A stretch of DNA of 33,422 nucleotides, taken from positions 1 through 33,422 of the forward strand of contig JABDPT010000015.1 in assembly GCA_013042605.1 (NCBI GenBank), in the 5' to 3' direction. The translations under genes and the position numbers were made by a program. The notes below the pieces were generated by a model that did not search any database, was not told the origin of the DNA, and worked only from the letters and a program-made list of their open reading frames with translations. Shown in pieces: positions 23,130-30,407 of the stretch (position 1 is its first letter; every line of letters starts with the position of its first letter). The DNA is from Paracoccaceae bacterium. GTDB lineage: Bacteria; Pseudomonadota; Alphaproteobacteria; Rhodobacterales; Rhodobacteraceae.

Positions 23130-23804
23130 TTATGATGCCAGTTCGTCAAGCACTCGACCGGATGCCGACATGGCTGTCAGAATCGGTCCGGAATAGACCG
23201 AACGCACAAGCGTCCTTTCCGCAGCCGTGTAGGCCATGCAATCCATCAATATCAGGTCGGGCATTCTCTGTGCGAGAGCGCTGGCGGCGGCAGTGATGTT
23301 CTCGGGACTGGAGCCCGGGGCTACGGCCTCGCCAACTACCTCGATATCGTCCCTTCGCCATTTCCCAGTGATACTCTCGATCTGTTCGGGCAGCGGCAGC
23401 AGCAGGCCCAAGCGCCCCTTTGGAAGGACCGCTTGCACCAGGCCGGATAGAACGCGCGACGGCTGTAGCAGCCGCACTTTGCTTTCGAAGTCGGGAAACC
23501 TGCTGGAACAACACAACAGCGCCGCGGAGACGCTACGTTCATGAAGTTTGTCCAGACAGCGGTGCACCAGCCGGTAGGTTTCCTGCTTGGATACCTTGAT
23601 ATCCGAGCCGTCTGGCAGCGTGGTGAATAGGGTGTCCTTGTCATCTTTTGGGCTCAAGGCGGCGATTTCGGCAGGGGATAATCCGTCGAGCGTTCCTATT
23701 TGCACGATCTGCCGGACCGGCGCGCACACCTGCATCAGTTCATTGGTCAACTTGGGGCGGGGAGTCTGGCTGATCACGATAAAGCCGATCGCTGCTTCTT
23801 GCAT
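23130..23804 (-). CDS. AroM-family protein (Asp/Glu/hydantoin-racemase-like)
   Basis: A 224-residue AroM-family protein: 'IGFIVISQTPRPKLTNELM' opening, 'GTLDGLSPAEIAALSPKDDK' motif, then cysteines at the two positions expected for a racemase-like active site, C98/C99 in 'ALLCCSSRFPDF' and C189 in 'LILMDCMAYTAAER'. AroM itself has no established function; by fold it belongs with aspartate/glutamate and hydantoin racemases. It is the last gene of the transporter operon, starting 5 bases after the ATPase stop, with GGAG 8 bases upstream of its ATG. A racemase or isomerase acting on the imported or hydantoin-type compound is the natural guess, not shown. Confidence 0.82.
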   Translation of the reverse strand: MQEAAIGFIVISQTPRPKLTNELMQVCAPVRQIVQIGTLDGLSPAEIAALSPKDDKDTLFTTLPDGSDIKVSKQETYRLVHRCLDKLHERSVSAALLCCSSRFPDFESKVRLLQPSRVLSGLVQAVLPKGRLGLLLPLPEQIESITGKWRRDDIEVVGEAVAPGSSPENITAAASALAQRMPDLILMDCMAYTAAERTLVRSVYSGPILTAMSASGRVLDELAS

Positions 23805-23809
23805 TCGAA

Positions 23810-24868
23810 CTACTCCTTCAACAAAACCAGGTCAGTTTGTGCCCAGGACAACGCCACGGCTGTGCCAACGGTCATCGGGGGCGTACCAGTTGCATTGGCG
23901 GCTTGAGCCAGGAGGCGGTGGGCAGACCCTTCCAACCTGACACGATAAAGCGTTGCACCGCCAAGGTAGTTGACGCTTTCAATGACACCGTGAACGCCAT
24001 TAGAAAGGCCGGCGGCAGGACGGACATCAACCCGTTCTGGGCGCAGCGCAACCACACAAGCACCTTTCCCCCCTGATATCGGCGGGATCGGGGTTCCATC
24101 TTCCAACTCCCAACCCTCACTCCCCGGGGAAGGCCTGCAGGTCATGACGTTGGCGTCGCCGATGAAATCGGCAACGAAACGGCTTTCTGGCGTGTTGTAG
24201 ATCTCCGCAGGGGTTCCGATCTGTTCTACTTTTCCGTCGTTCATGACCGCCAGTCGATCGGACATCGCCATGGCTTCTTCCTGATCGTGCGTCACGAAGA
24301 CCGTCGTCAGGCCCAGATTTCGTTGCAGTTCCTTCAGTTCGAACTGCATCTGCTGGCGCAGCTTCTTGTCGAGCGCCCCAAGTGGTTCGTCGCAGAGCAG
24401 CACGGTGGGCTCGACCACGATGGCGCGCGCCAGCGCAACCCGTTGCTGCTGACCGCCAGACAACTGGTCGGGGCGTCGGTCGCCGTACCCTCCAAGAGAG
24501 ACAAGTTCCAGCGCCCAAGCCACCTTGCGCGCGATCTCGGCCTTGTCCATGCCCCGCATCCGAAGACCGAATGCCACGTTCTGATTGACCGAACGGTGCG
24601 GGAAAAGGGCATAGTTCTGAAAAACCATACCCATGTCGCGCTTGTGAGCTGGCACCCCAGTGATGTCGCGCTCACCAAGCAGAATCTGCCCGGAACTCGG
24701 TGTCTCGAACCCAGCGATCAAGCGTAGGGTCGTCGTCTTCCCGCATCCGGAAGGACCAAGAAGCGAAAAGAACTCTCCGGCCTCGATCCGGATGTCCACA
24801 GCATCGACGGCGCGCACGGCGCCGTCGAAGACCTTGGTTGCTTTCTTCAAGCTGATGCTTGCGCTCAT
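23810..24868 (-). CDS. ABC transporter ATP-binding protein, polyamine/PotA type
   Basis: A 352-residue PotA-type ATPase with every canonical motif: Walker A GPSGCGKTT, Q-loop 'MVFQNYALFPH', signature LSGGQQQR, Walker B 'VLLCDEPLGALD', switch 'FVTHDQEEAMAMSD', and a C-terminal TOBE_2 region ('VVALRPERVDVRPA'). It energises the adjacent two-permease importer. Its ATG overlaps the binding-protein stop (ATGA). Substrate cannot be set from the ATPase: PotA-like systems carry polyamines, but also amino-acid derivatives and other organic solutes. Confidence 0.93.
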   Translation of the reverse strand: MSASISLKKATKVFDGAVRAVDAVDIRIEAGEFFSLLGPSGCGKTTTLRLIAGFETPSSGQILLGERDITGVPAHKRDMGMVFQNYALFPHRSVNQNVAFGLRMRGMDKAEIARKVAWALELVSLGGYGDRRPDQLSGGQQQRVALARAIVVEPTVLLCDEPLGALDKKLRQQMQFELKELQRNLGLTTVFVTHDQEEAMAMSDRLAVMNDGKVEQIGTPAEIYNTPESRFVADFIGDANVMTCRPSPGSEGWELEDGTPIPPISGGKGACVVALRPERVDVRPAAGLSNGVHGVIESVNYLGGATLYRVRLEGSAHRLLAQAANATGTPPMTVGTAVALSWAQTDLVLLKE

Positions 24869-25917
24869 GCGCGGAAGATCCGGGCCACCCGCGCGTCGAT
24901 GGCATCCTTGTTAGCATTGTACCACTTCCAGTCGACCTGCACGAGCGTTGCCACCTTTTCCGGCGTGGTCAGCAGACGCTCCTGGTACTGGTCAGCCAGA
25001 ACCACCTTGCTGTTGGCCGGCGAATACCAGACGGCCTCCGCCATGGTCTTCTGCACGTCGGGACGCAGCATGAAGTCGATGTAGGCGTAGGCCAGTTCCT
25101 TCTTCTGACTGCCCGCGGTCACGCTCAGCACCTGCTCCAGCGCGAGCACACCCTCATTGGGAGACGCGAATTCGAGGTCCGGGTTCGCCTCGAGGTTACG
25201 CAGGACACCGCTGTCGTGGATGATGCCAAGCGCCACCTCGCCGCCGAGCAGCATCTTCTCCATCGAGCCGGTGAAGTCCACGAGCTTGACGGGCTTGAGT
25301 TTCTCCAGCGCGGCATAAGCAGCCTCAAGATCGTCGGGTCCCGATCCGTAGATTGAGGCCGTCATGGTCAGGAAGGCCTGGCCGAGGCTGTTGACCGAGA
25401 TCACGTAAGCGCCGCGCCTGTTCGCGTATTCGTCGAGCCACATGTCCGTCCAGGACGTCGGAGGCGCCGAGACGAGATCCTTGCGGTAGCCAATTCCGAT
25501 CGCGGAGGTAAACATCACCACGCCTGCGACCTTGTCGCTCTTGGCGTAGTCGTAGAGGTCCCCCATGTTCGGCACCTGATCGGACGGTACCTCGGGCTCG
25601 ATGAGGCCCATCTCTGACGCCGCCCATTGCTCGTTGTTGTTGGTGTGGAGCACGTCGTAGATCGGGTCACGGCGCGAACTGGCCTGCAGCTTCGGCAGAA
25701 AGGGGAAGCTGGTGTCGCGCTGCAGCTTCCCGCCGGTTTCGGCTTCGAACATCGCAGTCAGGTTCTTGTCGAACTCGTCGCCCCATTTGCCGCCCCAGCC
25801 GGTCACGTTCAGCGTGACGGCCTGGGCGTTGGCGATTTGCGGCGCTGCAAGCGCCATCGCACCCGCGGCAACTCCGGTCGAGAGCATTGTGCGTCGCGTC
25901 AGGTTCTTGTGGGTCAT
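24865..25917 (-). CDS. ABC transporter substrate-binding protein, polyamine/PotD-like
   Basis: A 350-residue exported binding protein. The chosen ATG at 25917 gives MTHKNLTRRTMLSTGVAAG and a signal ending ANAQA; the 'TRRTML' motif suggests Tat export. The ribosome-binding site AGGAGAG precedes it. The frame is open 18 codons further but has no such signal. The mature part ('VTLNVTGWGGKWGDEFDKNL', 'GIGYRKDLVSAPPTSWTDMW', 'GGEVALGIIHDSG') matches extracellular solute-binding proteins of the spermidine/putrescine group. Substrate uncertain. The neighbouring hydantoinase, DUF917 and dipeptidase genes hint at a cyclic amide or amino-acid derivative rather than a polyamine. Confidence 0.9.
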   Translation of the reverse strand: MTHKNLTRRTMLSTGVAAGAMALAAPQIANAQAVTLNVTGWGGKWGDEFDKNLTAMFEAETGGKLQRDTSFPFLPKLQASSRRDPIYDVLHTNNNEQWAASEMGLIEPEVPSDQVPNMGDLYDYAKSDKVAGVVMFTSAIGIGYRKDLVSAPPTSWTDMWLDEYANRRGAYVISVNSLGQAFLTMTASIYGSGPDDLEAAYAALEKLKPVKLVDFTGSMEKMLLGGEVALGIIHDSGVLRNLEANPDLEFASPNEGVLALEQVLSVTAGSQKKELAYAYIDFMLRPDVQKTMAEAVWYSPANSKVVLADQYQERLLTTPEKVATLVQVDWKWYNANKDAIDARVARIFRA

Positions 25918-25942
25918 TTGTTCTCTCCTGTTGGTGGGTGGG

Positions 25943-26725
25943 TCAAAGTTTCGCATAGGTCCGAAGCCCAACCGTCCGGTCGAGCCCGATTACGACGAGG
26001 ACGGCCAGAAGGATCGACACAATCGAGGCTGCGGCGATCGTCCCGTCGAGCGCAAAGCGTAGGTAGTTGAAGAGCGTGATTGGAAGGGTCTCGGTTCCTG
26101 GTCCGACAAGGAACAGCGAGACGGGAAACTGGTCGAACGAGACAATGAAGGCAAAGATACCGCCTGCAATCACCCCGGGTTTGATCAGAGGAAGTGTGAT
26201 CTCGAAAAAGACCCGAAGCGGCGAAGCGCCAAGATTGGTGGCCGCTTCTTCGAGCCTGGTATCGAAGTTCGCGAGCACCGCCAGCGTCGTCCGCACAACG
26301 TACGGCGTCGTGACGATCGTATGCCCCATCACCAGCCCCCACAGGGGACGCCCGACATCGATCAGCACGTAGGTTTGGAACAGCGCAAGCCCGGTGAGGA
26401 TGGCGGGCAGCATGAGCGGGGAGAGGACAAAGGCGGTTATCGTGGACGCACCCGGCAGATTCCCGCGGGCCAGCGCCAGCGCCGCCGTGGCGCCGAAGAA
26501 TACCGCCAGGACGGTTGTGTAGGCAGCGACCTTGAGGCTGAGCATCAAGGCTCCTGTGAAATCCGGAGAGTTGAAGAACTCCCGAAACCAGATCAACGAT
26601 ACACCCACGGGTGGGAAGTCGATGTAGGGAGAGGGATTGAGTGCAAATACGAAGACGATGGCAATCGGCGCGAGCAGAAAGATCATCGCTAGCACGTTGA
26701 TCGTCATGTAAAGAACGCGGCCCAT
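25943..26725 (-). CDS. ABC transporter permease, PotC type
   Basis: A 260-residue permease: 'MGRVLYMTINVLAMIFLLAPIAIVFVFALNPS' opening and the PotC-like 'WFREFFNSPDFTGALMLSLKVAAYTTVLAVFFGATAALALARG' segment, with six predicted membrane segments in all. The coupling motif lies in 'RLEEAATNLGASPLRVFFEITLPLIKPGV'. It forms the channel with the upstream PotB-type permease, from which it is separated by 4 bases. About 25 bases follow before the binding-protein gene. Confidence 0.92.
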   Translation of the reverse strand: MGRVLYMTINVLAMIFLLAPIAIVFVFALNPSPYIDFPPVGVSLIWFREFFNSPDFTGALMLSLKVAAYTTVLAVFFGATAALALARGNLPGASTITAFVLSPLMLPAILTGLALFQTYVLIDVGRPLWGLVMGHTIVTTPYVVRTTLAVLANFDTRLEEAATNLGASPLRVFFEITLPLIKPGVIAGGIFAFIVSFDQFPVSLFLVGPGTETLPITLFNYLRFALDGTIAAASIVSILLAVLVVIGLDRTVGLRTYAKL

Positions 26726-26729
26726 CGGA

Positions 26730-27644
26730 TCACTTCCTCCTCGTGACCGATACCAGCGCGCGATTGTACGCGGCGACCAGTATGAGCGAGATGGTCAGCA
26801 GGATCATGCCGAGGGCCGCGGCGTAGCTGACGTTGAACGACGACGACACCTGCTGGTAGATCATCACCGGCAGGGTCGTGACCTGGAAGCCGCCCATGAG
26901 GATCGGAGTCACGTAGCTGGAAATCGCCAGCGAGAAGACAAGCAGCGACCCCGCAACGATCCCCGGCAGCGACAGCGGGAGCGTCACCTCGAGGAATGCG
27001 CGAAACGGTGAAGCCCCAAGGCTGACTGCGGCTTGCTCCAGGCCGGAATCGATTCGTCCGATGACTCCCGTGAGAGTCAGCACCATGTAGGGAATGAAGA
27101 TGTGGGTGAGGCCGACGACGATGCCAAACTCATTGTACATCAGCGGTAGCGGTGACTCAATCCAGCCCAGAGCGGCAAGTGTCTGATTTATCACGCCATT
27201 ATCGGCCAGAAGCGTCATCCACGCGAAGGTCCGAACCACAATGCCCGTGAGCATTGGCGTCAGCACCGCCATGAGCAGGATTGCGTGGAGCGCCCGGCTG
27301 TGCACGCGCGCCATCAGATGCGCAATCGGATAGCCGATCAGGAGCGCTGCCACTGTTGTCCAAAGTCCAATGCGCAGCGTCGCCCAGAGAACCTCCCAGT
27401 TGTACCAGTCCCCGGCAAAGCGTGCATAGTGGCTGGCGGTGAACGTCACATCCTCTTCGACCACGGGGTTGCCGGTCAAGACGCTCATCACCGCCATCAA
27501 ACCGATCGGCAGCACGAAAAACAGCGCGAACAAGATCGCACAGGGCAAGATAAGCAGGCCAATCAAGCTGCCGGCGTCCGAACCGGACGCCGCTCGCAGG
27601 GGAGGCTCCGTCGGTTTGGATCCGGATGCGGGGGAAAGCGTCAA
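26730..27644 (-). CDS. ABC transporter permease, PotB type (TTG start)
   Basis: A 304-residue permease with a hydrophilic N-terminus followed by six membrane segments ('LIGLLILPCAILFALFFVLPIGLMAVMSV', 'VLWATLRIGLWTTVAALLIGYPIAHLMARV', and others) and the coupling motif 'GLEQAAVSLGASPFRAFLEVTLPLSLPGI'. The start at 27644 is TTG (MTLSPASG), supported by GAGGGG about 9 bases upstream; the nearby ATG at 27652 is out of frame and stops at once. It is the first gene of the transporter operon. A pseudo-palindrome at 27826-27842, shared with the promoter region of the DUF917 gene, lies about 180 bases upstream. Confidence 0.9.
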   Translation of the reverse strand: MTLSPASGSKPTEPPLRAASGSDAGSLIGLLILPCAILFALFFVLPIGLMAVMSVLTGNPVVEEDVTFTASHYARFAGDWYNWEVLWATLRIGLWTTVAALLIGYPIAHLMARVHSRALHAILLMAVLTPMLTGIVVRTFAWMTLLADNGVINQTLAALGWIESPLPLMYNEFGIVVGLTHIFIPYMVLTLTGVIGRIDSGLEQAAVSLGASPFRAFLEVTLPLSLPGIVAGSLLVFSLAISSYVTPILMGGFQVTTLPVMIYQQVSSSFNVSYAAALGMILLTISLILVAAYNRALVSVTRRK

Positions 27645-27825
27645 GACGGCATTCCCCTCACTCCATCTTCAAAACTGGGACGATGGCAAACCCGGTACAT
27701 TCTACCATCCTCGAAAGGCGGCATGGATTCCGTGGTGCGGGCAAATGTGGGTTGGTGGGCCGTGGTCATCGCAACTCCGACGTATCGGACATGGTACAAG
27801 GCTACAGGTGCAGAGACATCGTTCA

Positions 27826-27842
27826 ATACGGGTGATCCCCTA
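27826..27842 (-). promoter_or_regulatory. Candidate operator 1 (TAGGGGATCACCCGTAT)
   Basis: On the minus strand this 17-mer matches the one at 29259-29275 (TAAGGGCTAACCCTTAT) at 13 positions, including the GGG...ACCC arms. It lies upstream of the transporter operon, and the other copy upstream of the DUF917/hydantoinase operon. Shared placement suggests a binding site for the AroM-LuxR regulator encoded between them. Confidence 0.45.
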
Positions 27843-28142
27843 GTCCCGCGGCTGTTGTCCTGGATTGCGTCTCGTCGGATTGCCGTGCATGTGCCATTTC
27901 ATTCGGTGTGCCGGACGCCGTTGCAAAGGTTGCGGCACGAAGCATCAAACCCAGCCATTCGAGAGTGGCGCATTGGGAGGCTGGCCCACGTCCGGCTTGT
28001 CCGGCAACGAGCGTGGGGTTTCCATGCGGCAGGTGTTGGAGGCCTTGCGGCTCTTGGGCGTGACGACGTGGTGACAACGGTGCGGCTTTAGAGTGGGACG
28101 CGGTCGCCGGGGGGGATTTTGGGCATATCTCGGGGCGTTGCG

Positions 28143-28184
28143 GTCCGGCACCCCAGCGGAACGGCCGGACCACGCGTGCCGGAC
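28143..28184 (-). terminator. Possible hairpin downstream of the AroM-LuxR gene
   Basis: A perfect 9-bp inverted repeat GTCCGGCAC / GTGCCGGAC (28143-28151 and 28176-28184) with a 24-base loop lies about 30 bases after the regulator stop. No U-run follows on the minus strand, so rho-independent termination is doubtful. Confidence 0.35.
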
Positions 28185-28215
28185 TCACGCCGGAATGCAA
28201 CCGCCTTACAAGTCG

Positions 28216-29136
28216 TCAGGCGTAGCCGGCTTTCACCATCATGCGGATCAACGCACCGGACGAGGAAACCTGCATCTTCCTGAGAATACTCGAACGATGG
28301 ATTTCCACGGTTTTGTGGCTGATTTCCAGTTGCCGGGCGATTGCCTTGTTCGAAAGACCTTCGCAGACAAGTGACATGACCTGTCTCTCGCGTGACGTGA
28401 GCGCATCGACCTTGGACCGAAGCTCGCTCGAGGCAGCGATGGCCGACGTCTTGACCATGCTGCTGAGGATCAGTTGCACGGAGTTTGATACGATCCGGCG
28501 GGGCAGAATGACAGGTTTACCCGTCAGTTGGGCGACGAGCTGCCGGTCGGCTTCGCTATATCCGACCGAGTTCAATACGATGTACACGCAGTCCTTTAGC
28601 GACTTCGCGGCTTCGCGGAACTGATCGATGTCCTGGTGGGCGGCGTATGCGGACCGGGTTTCGAACAGCGAAAGCCCTGGCATCTCCATCTCGTGTATCT
28701 GTTGTTCGAGAGGAAAGATGATCCCAACCAAATCACCTTCCACCGCGACTGAGATTACCGCGGCATCAAGAGCGCGCTGCGCGTTCACCGAAGGGAAGGA
28801 GTTTTCAAAATCCCGAAAGATCCCGGTCGACATCAAGACGATGAGATCGAATTCATCGTCGGGTATCGCCGACAGCCGATCCTCTGCAAGTCGGCTGATC
28901 TTTCGTCGCGAGAGCTTGACCCACGACTTGTTCGAAAGCTGCGCGATGACAGTCGTATGGTTCGGTTCGGTCAACAGTGCATCGATTTCAGAAGCGCCTA
29001 GGCCGTCGAGAAGGCCCATTTCCCTGATTGCCGCCTGGGCACCCAACCCGCCTGCGATTTCGGACAACAAATCGGGCCTCGGCGATTGGCCTAGGGTGAC
29101 AAACAATATCCGTGGGCGCTGCGTCTCACTTTGCAA
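28216..29136 (-). CDS. AroM-domain / LuxR-type HTH fusion regulator
   Basis: A 306-residue two-part protein. Residues 1-230 are an AroM-family domain ('[18 protein letters not shown]', '[15 protein letters not shown]', '[16 protein letters not shown]', '[13 protein letters not shown]', '[18 protein letters not shown]'). Residues about 243-304 form a LuxR/GerE helix-turn-helix ('[20 protein letters not shown]' then '[20 protein letters not shown]'). The conserved AroM cysteine, present as C189 in the neighbouring stand-alone AroM ('LMDCMAY'), is serine here (S190, 'LNSVGY'). This suggests a catalytically dead domain reused as a ligand sensor. The start is TTG, with GAGG 7-8 bases upstream. It lies between the transporter operon and the divergent DUF917-hydantoinase operon and probably controls both. 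Confidence 0.87.
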   Translation of the reverse strand: MQSETQRPRILFVTLGQSPRPDLLSEIAGGLGAQAAIREMGLLDGLGASEIDALLTEPNHTTVIAQLSNKSWVKLSRRKISRLAEDRLSAIPDDEFDLIVLMSTGIFRDFENSFPSVNAQRALDAAVISVAVEGDLVGIIFPLEQQIHEMEMPGLSLFETRSAYAAHQDIDQFREAAKSLKDCVYIVLNSVGYSEADRQLVAQLTGKPVILPRRIVSNSVQLILSSMVKTSAIAASSELRSKVDALTSRERQVMSLVCEGLSNKAIARQLEISHKTVEIHRSSILRKMQVSSSGALIRMMVKAGYA

Positions 29137-29327
29137 ATTGCGTCCTCAACACGGTTCTGTTGGATGCCTCAAGGAGGATTTCTCTCCCTCTGCAGCCGTG
29201 TTTTTTCAAATGGACGTTCCCATAGTTGCCAGATGCGCGCAACTCGCACCTCTGGCTCTAAGGGCTAACCCTTATACCCGTCCTGCCTCCACTAGGCTAC
29301 CGTCACGCAAGTAGTGCGGAGGCAGAC
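29137..29327. promoter_or_regulatory. Divergent promoter region between the AroM-LuxR gene and the DUF917 gene
   Basis: A 191-base gap with no gene. It contains the inverted repeat TAAGGG-CTAA-CCCTTA at 29259-29274 and the GGAGG ribosome-binding site of the DUF917 gene just before 29328. Autoregulation plus control of the hydantoinase operon is plausible. Confidence 0.5.
29259..29275 (+). promoter_or_regulatory. Candidate operator 2 (TAAGGGCTAACCCTTAT)
   Basis: A perfect 6-bp inverted repeat (TAAGGG / CCCTTA) with a 4-base centre, 53 bases upstream of the DUF917 start. It is related to the 17-mer at 27826-27842. Symmetric GGG-N4-CCC sites suit dimeric LuxR-type helix-turn-helix proteins. Confidence 0.5.
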
Positions 29328-30407
29328 ATGGCAACAGAATTCGCTGAGGAGAGCATCGATGCACTGGCCATCGGTGCCTGGATCCTTGGTACCGGAGGCG
29401 GAGGAAGCCCCTATCTTGCGCAACTCAACCTCAAACGACTATACGAACAAGGCCGTCGTTGCAGTCTGATCCAGCCAGAAGACCTTGCAGATGATGATCT
29501 GGTTGCCGTCGTCTCTCAGATGGGCGCTCCGCTTGTCGGGCAAGAAAGGCTGGTGGATCCGGCGACCCTCGCCCGCGCCGTGCGCCTGATGGAGGAGTTC
29601 ATCGGTCAGCGCTTTGCCGCAATCATGACGGTCGAGATCGGAGGCGGGAATGCGCTGTCGCCGTTCCTCGCCGCCGCGTTGCTGGACCTGCCCGTTGTGG
29701 ACGCAGACTCGATGGGTCGAGCCTATCCCGAGGCGCAGAACACAAGCTTTGCAATCGGCAACCTGAAAATGTATCCGCTCAGTCTTGTCGACTGCCGAGA
29801 CAGCGAAGCGATCGTTTCGAAGGTTCCGTCTTGGGTCTGGATGGAACGGATTTCCCGCAAGATCACAACTGAGGTCGGCTCGGTCGCGTCGACGTGCAAG
29901 GCACCGCGTACCGGGGCGGAAGTGAAAGAGTGGGGCATCCTGCACACCGTCACCAAGTCGATCCGGATTGGCGAGGCTGTCCTGGAGGCTCGGCGCGCCC
30001 ACACAAACCCAATCTCTGCTATACTGAAACTGGAAGGAGGCAAGGAGCTGTTCGTCGGAAAGATCGTTGACGTTGACCGCGTCGCGACAGGAGGCTTCTT
30101 GCGCGGCAAGGCACGACTGGCAGGGCTTGGCGACAAACAGGGCGACGAACTGGTGCTGGAATTCCAGAACGAATGGCTGGTTGCCATGCACGGTTCCAAC
30201 CCGATCGCGATGTCACCCGATCTTATCTGCCTGCTCGACACAGACAGCGGCGAGGCCATCGGGACCGAGACCGTGCGCTATGGGCAGAGAGTGACGGTCG
30301 TTGCGCTTCCCTCGCCCGAAGTGCTCAGGACGGAGCAGGGACTGCGAAACGTTGGCCCGCGCGCGTTCGGCTACGATTTTGACTTCAAATCGGTGTTTGA
30401 GCGATGA
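29328..30407 (+). CDS. DUF917 family protein (S-methyl thiohydantoin desulfurase-like family)
   Basis: A 359-residue DUF917 protein: 'AIGAWILGTGGGGSPYLAQL' near the N-terminus, 'GAPLVGQERL', 'TVEIGGGNALSPFLAAALLDLPVVDADSMGRAYPEAQ' (the family hallmark) and 'GNPIAMSPDLICLLDTDSGEAIGTE' (approximate wording of the C-terminal part). DUF917 genes usually sit beside hydantoinase/oxoprolinase genes. One characterised branch is linked to S-methyl thiohydantoin breakdown, so ring-opening or desulfuration of a hydantoin-like compound is possible, but the precise reaction is unknown. A strong GGAGG site precedes the ATG. The stop overlaps the next start (ATGA). Confidence 0.88.
   Translation: MATEFAEESIDALAIGAWILGTGGGGSPYLAQLNLKRLYEQGRRCSLIQPEDLADDDLVAVVSQMGAPLVGQERLVDPATLARAVRLMEEFIGQRFAAIMTVEIGGGNALSPFLAAALLDLPVVDADSMGRAYPEAQNTSFAIGNLKMYPLSLVDCRDSEAIVSKVPSWVWMERISRKITTEVGSVASTCKAPRTGAEVKEWGILHTVTKSIRIGEAVLEARRAHTNPISAILKLEGGKELFVGKIVDVDRVATGGFLRGKARLAGLGDKQGDELVLEFQNEWLVAMHGSNPIAMSPDLICLLDTDSGEAIGTETVRYGQRVTVVALPSPEVLRTEQGLRNVGPRAFGYDFDFKSVFER

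Larger units (their letters stand above)
27645..28215. other. Intergenic region between the transporter operon and its putative regulator
   Basis: No convincing gene was seen; open frames here are short and without family resemblance. It holds the candidate operator at 27826-27842 and a 9-bp hairpin at 28143-28184 just downstream of the AroM-LuxR gene. It should contain the promoter of the permease operon. Confidence 0.5.

Noticed and set aside
27645-28200. Minus-strand frames in the gap before the permease operon
   Set aside because: They are low-complexity, Pro/Arg-rich translations with no start signals or family resemblance.
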